Shown: positions 7,787 to 16,949, counted from the stretch's first letter. The stretch: 64,000 nt of DNA from Stigmatella ashevillena (GCF_028368975.1 NZ_JAQNDM010000002.1:5078425-5142424); one strand, 5' to 3'. Made by a program: numbers and translations. Notes: generated from the letters alone by a model not told the origin.

Positions 7787-9220
7787 TCACCTGATCCAGC
7801 TCATCGTGGAATTCAACCGTACGGGTGGAGATGAAGGCGGAGGGAGAACCCATCCTTTGGGCGACAAACCATCCTCTTCGCGCGCCAGATCCGCCTCGGG
7901 ATCCACGAAGCGCTCCGAAGGACGGCCATTCAACGACACGCGCGCATCCGCGTGGACCTCGACCCGGCCCCGCCCCTTTGCCTCGAAGTCTCGCGCGATG
8001 CGGTGTGCCAGTTGGAGGATGAGGTCCGGCTGGACCGACATCTCCCGCTCCTGGAGCCGCGTGAGGTACTGGCTCGGAGGCACATGCCACTCCCGACCCG
8101 TGTCCGGATCGCGAACCACGAACGTCACACTGCCATTCTTCTCCCGCGTCATGACGCGCCATGAGAAGCGCATGCCTTGCTCATGCCAAGAGACATTACC
8201 CCCATACAGGTGGGTCCGCAGTGGGAGGAGGAGCTGAAGCAGGCCGTAAGCCACCGCCGCGCCCAACGCCCACCGGGCCTTTCGACTCGGCGCGATGGGT
8301 ACGCGCGATCCGGACACAGGGAGGACTGGCTCGGGTGGGCCGTTTGGCCTGCCGAACAGCCGCTGGAGCCGCGCCCAGCCCCACCGGGGCCAGGACGGGC
8401 CGAAGAACACCAGCGCCGAGATGACCATGATGACGGGGAACATCCCGATGGGAAACAGCATCGAGGTCGCCGCATGGAAGCCCAGCACCACCCCGTAAGC
8501 CCATGGGCGGAGCCGCCGGTTCAGCAGGAAGACGACGATGGCCGTGTCGAAGAGGAAGCCGGCCCAGGCCGCGGCATATGCCACCCAGCGCTGATCCAAC
8601 AGCGGCCCGGCCAGCGGCAGGCTCGTGCGCGCCGACAGCCAGATGCTGAGCGGCTGCGCGTGGAGCAGCCAGTCGGAGGTGAGCTTGGCAAGCCCGGCGA
8701 ACACATAGACCACCGCGACCTGGAAGCGCAGGAGGTACGTGCACCAGGCGGGCAACACGTCCCGACGCAGGGCCGAGTTCCTCCAGGCATCCACGGAGAA
8801 CGCCCGGTGCGCGGGCACGAAGCAGAGCAGCCCTGCCAGCAGGCTCACCAGGTAGTAATGGTTGAGGTAGTTGGTGACGTCCACCAGTTGGACATAGGTG
8901 AACGTGACGAAGAGCAGGACCACCGCCACCCGGTAACAGAACCCCGCGGCCACGCACAGGCCCAGCACGGCCAGGACGGCGAAGACCCCGTGGATCCACG
9001 GCGCGGGCAGCACTGGGATCCACGAGAACCCCCAGTAGGAGAAACGGAACTTTGCTCGGACGAACAGCTCGTCGACCCAGCCGTAGGCGAGAAAGCGCAC
9101 CGCCGACACCGTGATCATCAGCCCGAACGCCACCCGGAAGGCCGCCAGCGCCGCGATGTCCTTCGGCGCGAGCAGCCACTCCCAGAGACCCGAGCGCCCG
9201 CCCGGCCCCTGCTTAGTCAT
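7787..9220 (-). CDS. HTTM-domain (vitamin K-dependent gamma-carboxylase-like) membrane protein
   Basis: A 477-residue protein with several transmembrane helices in the first 330 residues and a soluble C-terminal part. The opening ALAAFRVAFGLMITVSAVRF and LVDVTNYLNHYYLVSLLAGL match HTTM proteins, the bacterial relatives of vitamin K-dependent gamma-glutamyl carboxylase. Bacterial HTTM functions are largely unknown. The start codon overlaps the end of the imelysin-like gene by 8 bases, so the two are translationally coupled. The pairing suggests modification or membrane handling linked to the periplasmic lipoprotein. Confidence 0.8.
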   Translation of the reverse strand: MTKQGPGGRSGLWEWLLAPKDIAALAAFRVAFGLMITVSAVRFLAYGWVDELFVRAKFRFSYWGFSWIPVLPAPWIHGVFAVLAVLGLCVAAGFCYRVAVVLLFVTFTYVQLVDVTNYLNHYYLVSLLAGLLCFVPAHRAFSVDAWRNSALRRDVLPAWCTYLLRFQVAVVYVFAGLAKLTSDWLLHAQPLSIWLSARTSLPLAGPLLDQRWVAYAAAWAGFLFDTAIVVFLLNRRLRPWAYGVVLGFHAATSMLFPIGMFPVIMVISALVFFGPSWPRWGWARLQRLFGRPNGPPEPVLPVSGSRVPIAPSRKARWALGAAVAYGLLQLLLPLRTHLYGGNVSWHEQGMRFSWRVMTREKNGSVTFVVRDPDTGREWHVPPSQYLTRLQEREMSVQPDLILQLAHRIARDFEAKGRGRVEVHADARVSLNGRPSERFVDPEADLAREEDGLSPKGWVLPPPSSPPVRLNSTMSWIR

Positions 9221-10439
9221 TGTCCCCTTCCACCGAAGACGGCAGCTCGAGATCCAACACGGTGACCAGATCGACCTTGAGCAGATCCGTCACCCCCTTG
9301 ACCGCGTCGTACAGCGCCCGAACCGAGGCCTTGTCCTGGGCCAGCGCCTCCCGGAGGTCCGGCTCGTCCACGGCCTCGAGGGCCGCCTGAGCCGCGGGAA
9401 CCCGCTCGCGAAGCGCCACCGCCAGGGGCTCGGAGCCCACCGCGATCAGCAGGTCATCGAATCCCGTGCCCGAGTAGTCCGCGCCACACCCCTCGACCAG
9501 CCGCCGGAACCCCACCAGGTTGGCCCGCACGTTCGCCTTCGAGCGCCCCGCGAACTGCGACTCCAGCAGCTCCGGGCAGGTGTTGCTGTCGCAGTCCCTG
9601 AGGGCGAGCGGCCGCGCGAGCTTCATGTCCTTCACCTCCCGCTCGACGTAGAAGAGCGCGTCACTCAAGGCGTTCAACGCCCCCTGGCTCGTCGGGTACA
9701 CGGAATTGCCCGAGCCCGCGGTCTCCAACGTCCGCAGGAAGTTTCCCTTGTCCGCCGCCCATGCCTCCACGAGGAGATCCGCGCGGCGGCGCACATCGGC
9801 GGCCACCACCACGGCATAGGCCCGCTTGCGAGCCTCCCGCTCTTCCGTGGACAAGGCTGACCACGTGCCCCCCGCGACGATGGGAGAGGTGGGGGGACAC
9901 GCGGTGTCCGCCCCCGCGTAGAAGAGGAGATACTCCAGGGCATACAGCCCCCGGCGGCTCACCAGGGAGGATGGAAAGCCGGGCGTCTCGTACGACTTGG
10001 AGACGATCTGCTCCTCGATCGCGCACCGGCTGACCAGGGGCCAGGAGTAGATGTTGTCGCGCAGCTCCGCCCCCCCCGCGACACTCCGCGGCGCCGCGGG
10101 CCCCAGCTGAAACACCTCCGACACCTGCCAGGAGTCCATGGCCCCGTGGAATGCCGTGCGAGCGGCCTGGCGCGTCCCCTCCTCGGGGCTCGCGGCGAAG
10201 GCCGCCACCGCGGACTCCAATCCGGCGGCTGTCCTCTGGAAGTCCTGGGCGCTCGTCAGCACACAGCTTCCCGCAGCGGACAACAGCGCCCCGCGCGTGG
10301 TTTCCGCCGCCCCTCCTGTCCCGCCGTCTCCGGGTCCCGGTTTGTTCTCCTCTTTGCACGCGGAGAGGCTCAGGAGGGTGGCCAACGCACACACCGTCCC
10401 GCGCGGGGGCTTCTTGAGAAAACGCCTCGTCTCATCCAT
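9213..10439 (-). CDS. Imelysin-like lipoprotein
   Basis: A 408-residue lipoprotein precursor: signal peptide ALATLLSLSAC with lipobox Cys at about residue 27, then a Gly-rich linker and a helical imelysin fold. Imelysins (IrpA, EfeO relatives) are periplasmic iron- or copper-linked proteins. The family's GxHxxE motif is present as GLYALEYLLFYAG, so the histidine is replaced by tyrosine while the glutamate is kept. The ATG at 10439 is chosen because it gives a clean lipoprotein signal; the frame is open 28 codons further. Divergent from the delta-60 repeat gene with a Fur-like box between them. Confidence 0.8.
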   Translation of the reverse strand: MDETRRFLKKPPRGTVCALATLLSLSACKEENKPGPGDGGTGGAAETTRGALLSAAGSCVLTSAQDFQRTAAGLESAVAAFAASPEEGTRQAARTAFHGAMDSWQVSEVFQLGPAAPRSVAGGAELRDNIYSWPLVSRCAIEEQIVSKSYETPGFPSSLVSRRGLYALEYLLFYAGADTACPPTSPIVAGGTWSALSTEEREARKRAYAVVVAADVRRRADLLVEAWAADKGNFLRTLETAGSGNSVYPTSQGALNALSDALFYVEREVKDMKLARPLALRDCDSNTCPELLESQFAGRSKANVRANLVGFRRLVEGCGADYSGTGFDDLLIAVGSEPLAVALRERVPAAQAALEAVDEPDLREALAQDKASVRALYDAVKGVTDLLKVDLVTVLDLELPSSVEGDND

Positions 10440-10589
10440 GGCTCCGCACCTACCTGATGATTTTGCAAATGACAAACGTTCGCAATTAACACTTGAGAGC
10501 CTCTTGAAATCATTGAAGATCACTGGGTCGAAGATGCCTCATTGACATCTATTTGGACCTCCACATATGGACGCGGCCACCCTGGGTTT

Positions 10590-10639
10590 TGAAAACGATA
10601 ATTGTTTTCAGAATTCCGGAATCGCTTTGTTTTCAGAAT
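10590..10639. promoter_or_regulatory. Fur-box-like operator with a repeated half-site
   Basis: GAAAACGATAATTGTTTTC (10591-10609) matches the 19-base Fur consensus at 14 positions and has 7-base outer arms TGAAAAC/GTTTTCA. The 13-base string TTGTTTTCAGAAT at 10602 is repeated exactly at 10627, adding a third half-site 25 bases downstream. The block lies in the divergent region between the imelysin and delta-60 genes, so it could control both by iron. Confidence 0.6.
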
Positions 10640-10681
10640 AAAAGGACACACCACATGCACGACGAGACGAAGGACCCCGGG

Positions 10682-12139
10682 ATGAAGGCGACGCTCGCCG
10701 GGGCGCTGGTCCTGGCGCTGGCCCTGGGGTTCATGGGCGGCTGCGGCGACGATGATGAGGAGGGTGTCGCGCCTCCCACGCCCGACGCGGGCTCGGGCGA
10801 TGCGGGGACAGGCGATGGGGGCTCGGGCGATGGAGGCTCGGGCGATGGCGGGACGCCCCCCACGGTCGACGACACCGATCTGGCGGTGGTGCGCTTCAAC
10901 ACGGATGGCACCGTGGACACCACCTTCGGGACCAACGGCATTGCCACGGTGGACCTGAGCGCGGGCACCGCGAGCGCGCGGGACACCCTGTGGAGCATGG
11001 ACAGGGACATCTCCAACCGCCTCGTCTTGTTCGGCGGACGGAAGGCGGATCCGAACCGCGCGGACCTCGACTATGCCGTGGCCCGGCTCACCGCCAACGG
11101 CGCGCTCGACACGGCGTTCGGCACCAACGGCATCTACACCCTCAACGTCTCCAACCTGAGCGAGCAGGCGCGCAATGGGTATGTTCAACCAGACGGGAAG
11201 ATCCTCGCGGCCGGGTACCTCTCCCAGCCCACGGGAGTGGGCGCGCAGGCGGCCAACCGGGTTCTGCTCCAGCGCCTGGATGACAGCGGCAAGCTGGACA
11301 CCTCCTTCGGCTCGAAGGGCGTGGTGAACTCGGCGCCGTTCAAGTCCGCAGATCCCGACAACGTGGAGTGGGGCATGGCCGAGGCCTATGCCGCCGGTTT
11401 TCAGTCGGGCAGCTACGTCACCACGGGCTATGGCCGCACCGCCCCCTCGGGCACGGTGGACCTGGTCTCCTTTCGCTACACGGCGGCGGGCCGGTTGGAT
11501 CCCACGTGGGGCACCAATGGCGCTTATGTGCTGAATCTGACGGGCGCCGATGACCGTGGCCGTGACCTGACCGTCCTTCAGGACAACCGGGTGTTCATGG
11601 TGGGCAGCGCCACGCCGGCGACGTCCAACATCGATGCCCTGGTGGTGATGCTCCAGCCCAACGGCCAGCCGGACACGGGCTTCGCCGCCGAGGGTTACAA
11701 GACCTACGACTTCGGCCGCGCGGACGAGGCTTTCTTCGATGCGGCGATCTCGCCCGATGGCGCCTGGGTCGCCGCGGCGGGTTACTCGGCCGTCTCGGCC
11801 ACCGACAGCGACGCGGCGCTGCTCGTGCGGTCGACGACGAGCGCCACGGAGTTCTCCGACGTGGTTCCCCTCTCCGAGACGGCGAACAACCGCTTCTGGT
11901 CTGTCGCGTTCAACCCGGCGAGCACCCAGGTGTACGCCGCGGGCTTCATCACCGAGAATGGCGACAACCACTTCGCCGTGGCGCGCTACAACACGGACGG
12001 CACCCTGGACACCACTTTCGGCACCAACGGCATCGCGAAGCTCAACGTGGTCGCCGCGGGGACCCTCGAGACGGCCCGCTCTGTCGTCGTCCAGTCCGAT
12101 GGCAAGATCGTGGTGGCGGGGATCATCGAAAAGAAGTGA
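10682..12139 (+). CDS. Delta-60 repeat lipoprotein
   Basis: A 485-residue lipoprotein precursor. The signal peptide MKATLAGALVLALALGFMGGC ends in a lipobox, followed by a low-complexity D/G/S/T linker, then at least six delta-60 repeats such as FNTDGTVDTTFGTNGIATV and YNTDGTLDTTFGTNGIAKL, which build a beta-propeller-like domain. The ATG at 10682 (GAAGGA 7 bases upstream) gives a better signal peptide than the ATG at 10655, which adds an acidic start. Its place just upstream of the TonB receptor and opposite imelysin suggests a surface-exposed partner in metal uptake, which is inference. Delta-60 proteins have no defined biochemical role. Confidence 0.8.
   Translation: MKATLAGALVLALALGFMGGCGDDDEEGVAPPTPDAGSGDAGTGDGGSGDGGSGDGGTPPTVDDTDLAVVRFNTDGTVDTTFGTNGIATVDLSAGTASARDTLWSMDRDISNRLVLFGGRKADPNRADLDYAVARLTANGALDTAFGTNGIYTLNVSNLSEQARNGYVQPDGKILAAGYLSQPTGVGAQAANRVLLQRLDDSGKLDTSFGSKGVVNSAPFKSADPDNVEWGMAEAYAAGFQSGSYVTTGYGRTAPSGTVDLVSFRYTAAGRLDPTWGTNGAYVLNLTGADDRGRDLTVLQDNRVFMVGSATPATSNIDALVVMLQPNGQPDTGFAAEGYKTYDFGRADEAFFDAAISPDGAWVAAAGYSAVSATDSDAALLVRSTTSATEFSDVVPLSETANNRFWSVAFNPASTQVYAAGFITENGDNHFAVARYNTDGTLDTTFGTNGIAKLNVVAAGTLETARSVVVQSDGKIVVAGIIEKK
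10790..10848 (+). repeat. 15-base tandem repeat encoding a GSGDGG linker
   Basis: Four 15-base units start at 10790, 10805, 10820 and 10835; three begin GGCTCGGGCGATG and one is degenerate. They encode the Ser-Gly-Asp linker after the lipobox and could vary in copy number between strains. Confidence 0.7.
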
Positions 12140-12162
12140 GTTGAACTCCTGAGCGTTGCCGC

Positions 12163-12198
12163 CTGGACACGGAGGGGCCTGCCCTCTTCCGTGTCCAG
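12163..12198 (+). terminator. Strong hairpin between delta-60 and TonB receptor genes
   Basis: CTGGACACGGA at 12163 pairs perfectly with TCCGTGTCCAG at 12188, and the inner bases extend the stem. No U-tract follows. It may be a terminator, an mRNA 3' end or a partial attenuator that separates lipoprotein from receptor expression. Confidence 0.5.
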
Positions 12199-12251
12199 TT
12201 GCGGAAGACGCTCCTGTTTCAAGCCGTCCCGCGCACGGAGAGGGACAGACG

Positions 12252-14489
12252 ATGCAAGCACGAATGTGGGCGTTCCTTCTCGTCCTTTCGACGGGAGCGG
12301 CGGCTCAACCGGTGGAACCCGCTGCGGAGACACCCCCCAGCGCCGAGGAAACTCCCGCGGTGGACGAAGGTTCGCCTCCCCAAGAGGTGATCCCCCTCCA
12401 GGAGCCGAAGAAATTCGAGAGCGTGGTGGTGGGAACCTCGGAGACGCGGACCAGCGGCTCCATCCACATCCTCACGCCAGCCAAGCTCCAGCGGTTCGAG
12501 TTGGATGACCCCGCAGCGATCCTCCAGTCGGTGCCCGGCGTCTATGCCCGAGGCGAGGACGGGTTCGGGCTGCGTCCGAACGTCGGCCTGCGAGGCGTGA
12601 ACCCTGACCGCAGCAAGAAGGTGACCCTGCTGGAGGATGGCATCCTCTTCGGCCCAGCCCCCTATTCCGCGCCGGCGGCCTATTACTTCCCGCTCATCAC
12701 CCGCATGCAGTCCGTGCGCGTCCTCAAGGGGCCCTCGGCCATCCAGCAGGGCCCGCAGACCGTGGGCGGCTCCGTCGAGTTCATCACCCGGGACATCCCC
12801 GGCGGAGAGGACTACGGGGTGGATCTGGGCGGTGGCCAGAACCTCTACGGCAAGTTCCATGGCCACTACGGGGCCAGCACGGAGCACTCGGGGTTCGTGG
12901 TGGAGGGCGTGCACCTGCGGAACGACGGCTTCAAGGAGCTGGACTCCGGCGGTAACACGGGCTTCCGCCGCAACGAGTGGATGATGAAGGCCCGCCACGA
13001 GTTCGACCCCGTGGGAGAGGCACGCCAGAGCCTCCAGCTCAAGCTGGGCTACTCCGATGAGTCTTCCAACGAGACCTACCTGGGGTTGAGCGACGCGGAC
13101 TTCGAAGAGAATCCCCTGCGCCGCTATGACGCGAGCCGCATGGACCACATGCAGTGGCACCGCACCCAGGCGGTGCTCAGCCACCAGCTCGAGTTCGACG
13201 GGCTGGCGGTCACCACCCAGGCCTACCGCAATGACTTCCATCGCATCTGGCGGAAGGTGAACCGCTTCGAGGGCGCGAGCATCGCCAGCGTGCTGGCGGA
13301 CCCCACGAGCGCCCGAAACGCCATCTATTACGGCGTGCTGACCGGGCAGATCGACTCCTCGACCGCGCAGGAGACGCTGCTCATCGGCCCCAACAACCGC
13401 GCCTTCGTCTCGCAGGGAATCCAGAGCGTGGCGCGGTGGAGCCCTACCACCGGCCCGGTGAAGCACAACGTGGAGCTGGGGGTCCGGTACCACTACGACC
13501 GGATCGACCGGCTGCACACGGAGGATGGCTTCCTGACGCTCGCGGGAGAGCTGATCCCGGACGGCAAGGCCACGCGGACCACGGCCGACAACATCGACTC
13601 GACGCATGCCCTGGCATTCCATGTAACGGACGCCTTGGCGTGGGAACGGTTGTTGGTGACACCTGGGGTGCGGTTGGAGGTAATCCGCTCCCACTCCAAG
13701 GACCATCTCACCGGGACGACAGACAAGGGCTCCCTCAACGTGCTGATGCCGGGACTGGGTCTCTATGGCGCGCTCACCCGCTCCCTGGGGCTGTTCGCCG
13801 GCGCGTACCGGGGCTTCTCGCCCCCGGCGCCCGGCCAGAATGCGAAGCCCGAGAAGAGCATCAACTACGAGGGGGGCGCCCGGTGGACCCGCAGCGGCGA
13901 GCGCTTCGAGGTGGTGGGCTTCTTCAATGACTATTCGAACCTCACGGACATCTGCACCTTCTCCAATGGGTGTGTGAACGATGATCTGGACAGCCAGGTC
14001 GATGCCGGACGGGCGCACATCTGGGGCCTGGAGGTCTTCGCGGAGAAGATCTTCCGTCCGGGCGGGGGCATCACCTTCCCCACCTCGCTGGCCTATACGC
14101 TCACCCGGACACGGCTCCAGGAGGATTTCCGCTCGGCGGACCCCCAGTTCGGCGTGGTCCAGGCCGGGGACGAGATGCCCTATGTGCCGCTCCACCAGTT
14201 GGCCGCTTCGGCCGGCGTGGAGGCAGCCCTAGGGGGGCTCTTCTTGAGCGCCACCTATGTGGACTCCATGCGGGAGAGCGCGGGGCAGGGCGAAGTCCCG
14301 GAGGGTGAGCGGACAGGCTCGCTGCTGACGTTCGATGCGAACGCGAGCTGGAACTTCTCCCGCGAAGGGCTGCTGTACCTGAACGTGCGCAACATCCTGG
14401 ACAAACAGGTCGTCGTGTCGCGGAGGCCTTTCGGCGCACGGCCGAATGCCCCCCGCCTCATCACGGCGGGGCTCAAGTACTCGTTCTGA
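12252..14489 (+). CDS. TonB-dependent outer-membrane receptor, FecA-like
   Basis: A 745-residue receptor: signal peptide (MWAFLLVLSTGAAAQ), a Pro/Glu-rich stretch, a plug domain (ILTPAKLQRF, DPAAILQSVPGVYAR, RPNVGLRGVNPDRSKKVTLL, DGILFGPAPYSAPAAYYFP) and a 22-strand-type barrel ending LITAGLKYSF. The plug most resembles ferric dicitrate receptors of the FecA group, so a ferric chelate is the likely cargo, taken up with energy from TonB-ExbBD, which are not in the window. The start ATG follows GGGACAGACG; the frame is open further upstream. Placed after the delta-60 lipoprotein and near a Fur-like box, which supports an iron role. Confidence 0.9.
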   Translation: MQARMWAFLLVLSTGAAAQPVEPAAETPPSAEETPAVDEGSPPQEVIPLQEPKKFESVVVGTSETRTSGSIHILTPAKLQRFELDDPAAILQSVPGVYARGEDGFGLRPNVGLRGVNPDRSKKVTLLEDGILFGPAPYSAPAAYYFPLITRMQSVRVLKGPSAIQQGPQTVGGSVEFITRDIPGGEDYGVDLGGGQNLYGKFHGHYGASTEHSGFVVEGVHLRNDGFKELDSGGNTGFRRNEWMMKARHEFDPVGEARQSLQLKLGYSDESSNETYLGLSDADFEENPLRRYDASRMDHMQWHRTQAVLSHQLEFDGLAVTTQAYRNDFHRIWRKVNRFEGASIASVLADPTSARNAIYYGVLTGQIDSSTAQETLLIGPNNRAFVSQGIQSVARWSPTTGPVKHNVELGVRYHYDRIDRLHTEDGFLTLAGELIPDGKATRTTADNIDSTHALAFHVTDALAWERLLVTPGVRLEVIRSHSKDHLTGTTDKGSLNVLMPGLGLYGALTRSLGLFAGAYRGFSPPAPGQNAKPEKSINYEGGARWTRSGERFEVVGFFNDYSNLTDICTFSNGCVNDDLDSQVDAGRAHIWGLEVFAEKIFRPGGGITFPTSLAYTLTRTRLQEDFRSADPQFGVVQAGDEMPYVPLHQLAASAGVEAALGGLFLSATYVDSMRESAGQGEVPEGERTGSLLTFDANASWNFSREGLLYLNVRNILDKQVVVSRRPFGARPNAPRLITAGLKYSF

Positions 14490-14539
14490 GAGGCAGAAGA
14501 GGGCTCAGGCGGGCAGAAAACCGAGGGAGTCCGTCCGGC

Positions 14540-14568
14540 TTGAAGGGGCCGGCCAGACTTCCTTTATC
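14540..14568 (+). promoter_or_regulatory. Candidate sigma-70-type promoter of the pyrimidine operon
   Basis: TTGAAG (14540-14545) and TTTATC (14563-14568) are separated by 17 bases, close to a vegetative -35/-10 pair, about 57 bases before the dihydropyrimidinase start. Confidence 0.45.
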
Positions 14569-14624
14569 GTTTGTGCGACACTCCCCCACGGGTTACCCGG
14601 CACTGCCCCCCTGCCCGAGGGAAC

Positions 14625-16019
14625 ATGAGCGTTCTCATTCAGAATGGCCGAATCGTCACCGCCGTGGACGACTACGTGGCGGACGTGTTCATCGAGGGGG
14701 AAAAAGTCTCCCTCATCGGTAAGAACCTGAAGGTCGCGGCGGACAAGGTCATCGACGCCACGAACCGGCTGGTCCTCCCCGGTGGAATCGATCCCCATAC
14801 CCACTTCGACATGCCCTTCGGGGGCACCGTGTCGGCGGATGACTTCGCCAGCGGGACGAAGGCTGCGGCGTTCGGTGGCACCACCTGCATCATCGACTTC
14901 GCCGTCCAGACCAAGGGCCAGTCCACCCTCCAGGGACTGGATGTCTGGCACGGCAAGGCACAGGGCAAGGCGACCATCGATTACGCCTTCCACATGATCG
15001 TCACCGACATGCCCGAGGAGCGGCTGCCGGAGATGCGGCGGCTGGCCGACGAGGGGGTCACCTCCTACAAGCTGTTCATGGCCTACCCCGGCGCCCTCTA
15101 TGTGGACGACGGGACGCTGTACCGCGCCTTCCGCCAGGCCGGCGAGAACGGCACCCGCATCTGCATGCATGCGGAGAACGGCATCGTCATCGACGAGATC
15201 ATCAAGGCGGCGGTGAAGGACGGGAAGACGGAGCCCCGGTGGCACGCGCTCACCCGGCCCACACGAATGGAGGCCGAGGGCGTGCACCGCGCCATCAGCA
15301 TCGCCGAGGTGGCCCAGGTGCCCCTCTACATCGTCCACCTGTCCAGCTCGGATGCGCTGGACGAGGTGAAGCGCGGCCGGGCGCGCGGCGTGGATGTGAT
15401 TGCCGAGACGTGTCCCCAGTACCTCTTCCTGGACCAGAGCTACTACGAGCGCGAGGGCTTCGAGGGCGCCAAGTGGGTGATGACCCCCGCCCTGCGCGAG
15501 CGGTGGAACCAGGACGAGCTCTGGCAGGGCCTCAAGTTCCGCGACCTGGAGACCATCGCCACGGACCACTGTCCGTTCTGCTTCAAGGACCAGAAGGCGC
15601 TGGGCAAAGACTCCTTCACGAAGATTCCCAACGGAGCCCCGGGCGTGGAGAACCGGATGAGCCTCGTCTACAACGGCGGCGTGGTGTCCGGGCGCATCTC
15701 GCTCAACCGCTTCGTGGAGCTGACCTCCACGGCCGCCGCCAAGGCCTTCGGCCTCTTTCCGAAGAAGGGCACCATCGCCGTGGGCTCCGATGCGGACATC
15801 GTCATCTTCGATCCGGAGCGCAAGGAGACCATCAGCGTGAACAACCCCCACACGCACCACATGCGCGTGGACTACAGCGCCTATGAAGGCTTCGTGGTGC
15901 AGGGCTTCACCGAGACGGTGCTCTCCCGCGGACGCGTCGTCATCGAGAAGAACGAGCTGAAGACCGAGGGCGGCGGGCAGTTCGTCAAGCGCGCCCTGTG
16001 CAACTCGCTGCTCCGCTGA
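14625..16019 (+). CDS. hydA: Dihydropyrimidinase (D-hydantoinase)
   Basis: A 464-residue cyclic amidohydrolase that opens dihydrouracil/dihydrothymine to the N-carbamoyl beta-amino acid. Visible motifs are GGIDPHTHFDMPFGG (metal His pair), SYKLFMAYPG (the lysine carboxylated to bridge two zinc ions), MHAENG, YIVHLSSSDAL and the metal Asp in TDHCPFC. Length and order match the family. The ATG at 14625 follows CGAGGGAAC. First gene of a seven-gene plus-strand run whose next members finish the reductive pyrimidine pathway. Confidence 0.95.
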   Translation: MSVLIQNGRIVTAVDDYVADVFIEGEKVSLIGKNLKVAADKVIDATNRLVLPGGIDPHTHFDMPFGGTVSADDFASGTKAAAFGGTTCIIDFAVQTKGQSTLQGLDVWHGKAQGKATIDYAFHMIVTDMPEERLPEMRRLADEGVTSYKLFMAYPGALYVDDGTLYRAFRQAGENGTRICMHAENGIVIDEIIKAAVKDGKTEPRWHALTRPTRMEAEGVHRAISIAEVAQVPLYIVHLSSSDALDEVKRGRARGVDVIAETCPQYLFLDQSYYEREGFEGAKWVMTPALRERWNQDELWQGLKFRDLETIATDHCPFCFKDQKALGKDSFTKIPNGAPGVENRMSLVYNGGVVSGRISLNRFVELTSTAAAKAFGLFPKKGTIAVGSDADIVIFDPERKETISVNNPHTHHMRVDYSAYEGFVVQGFTETVLSRGRVVIEKNELKTEGGGQFVKRALCNSLLR

Positions 16020-16079
16020 AATCTCCAGTCACTCTCCCTCCATTCCAGGGACCACGGGGTCCCTCCTCCGAGGTGCGGC

Positions 16080-16949
16080 ATGCGTAAGGTCATCGGCGGG
16101 CTCATCCAGTGCTCCAACCCCATCAACGACCCAGCGGCGTCCGTTCAGACCATCCGGAACGCGATGTTTGAGAAGCACCTGCCCCTCATCGAGGAGGCGG
16201 GCAAGCGCGGCACGCAGATCCTCTGTCTCCAGGAAGTCTTCAACGGGCCCTACTTCTGTCCCTCGCAGGATGCGAAGTGGTGTGACATCGCCGAGACCAT
16301 TCCCGGGCCCACCGTGGAGCAGTTGTCGGCGTACGCGAAGCGGTACCAGATGGCGATGATCATCCCCATCTACGAGCGGGAGATGGCGGGCGTCTACTAC
16401 AACACCGCCGCCGTCGTGGACGCGGACGGCACGTACCTGGGCAAGTACCGCAAGAACCACATCCCCCACACCAACGGCTTCTGGGAGAAGTTCTTCTTCA
16501 AGCCCGGCAACCTGGGCTACCCGACTTTCCAGACGCGCTACGCCCGCATCGGCGTGTACATCTGCTACGACCGGCACTTCCCCGAGGGCGCGCGCCTCCT
16601 GGCGCTCAACGGGGCGGAGATCGTCTTCAACCCTTCCGCCACGGTGGCAGGGCTCTCCCAGTACCTGTGGAAACTGGAGCAGCCCGCGCACGCGGTGGCC
16701 AATGGCTACTTCATCGCCGCCAGCAACCGCGTGGGCACCGAGGCGCCCTGGAACATCGGCCGCTTCTACGGCAGCAGCTACTTCTGCGATCCGCGCGGCA
16801 CCATGCTCGCCGTGGCCAGCGAGGACAAGGACGAGCTCATCACCGCCGAGATGGATCTCGATCTCATCGAGGAGGTGCGCCGCACCTGGCAGTTCTTCCG
16901 GGACCGCCGACCCGACACCTACGAGAACATGTCCAAGCAATTGCCGTAA
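16080..16949 (+). CDS. N-carbamoyl-beta-alanine amidase (beta-ureidopropionase), nitrilase fold
   Basis: A 289-residue carbon-nitrogen hydrolase of the nitrilase superfamily that releases CO2 and ammonia from N-carbamoyl-beta-alanine. The Glu-Lys-Cys triad is visible: Glu in CLQEVFNGPYF, Lys in KYRKNHIPH, Cys in YICYDRHFPEG. Long match to the bacterial/plant N-carbamoylputrescine and ureidopropionase branch; operon context decides for the pyrimidine role. GAGGTGCGGC precedes the ATG. It follows hydA by 60 bases. Confidence 0.92.
   Translation: MRKVIGGLIQCSNPINDPAASVQTIRNAMFEKHLPLIEEAGKRGTQILCLQEVFNGPYFCPSQDAKWCDIAETIPGPTVEQLSAYAKRYQMAMIIPIYEREMAGVYYNTAAVVDADGTYLGKYRKNHIPHTNGFWEKFFFKPGNLGYPTFQTRYARIGVYICYDRHFPEGARLLALNGAEIVFNPSATVAGLSQYLWKLEQPAHAVANGYFIAASNRVGTEAPWNIGRFYGSSYFCDPRGTMLAVASEDKDELITAEMDLDLIEEVRRTWQFFRDRRPDTYENMSKQLP

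Noticed and set aside
10520-11971. Long minus-strand frame opposite the delta-60 gene
   Set aside because: Repeat-coding sequence makes a shadow frame with Arg/Val-rich content; the plus strand has repeats, lipobox and ribosome site.
12219-14195. 658-codon minus-strand frame opposite the TonB receptor
   Set aside because: Shadow frame; no start signal or family resemblance, while the plus strand reads a complete receptor.
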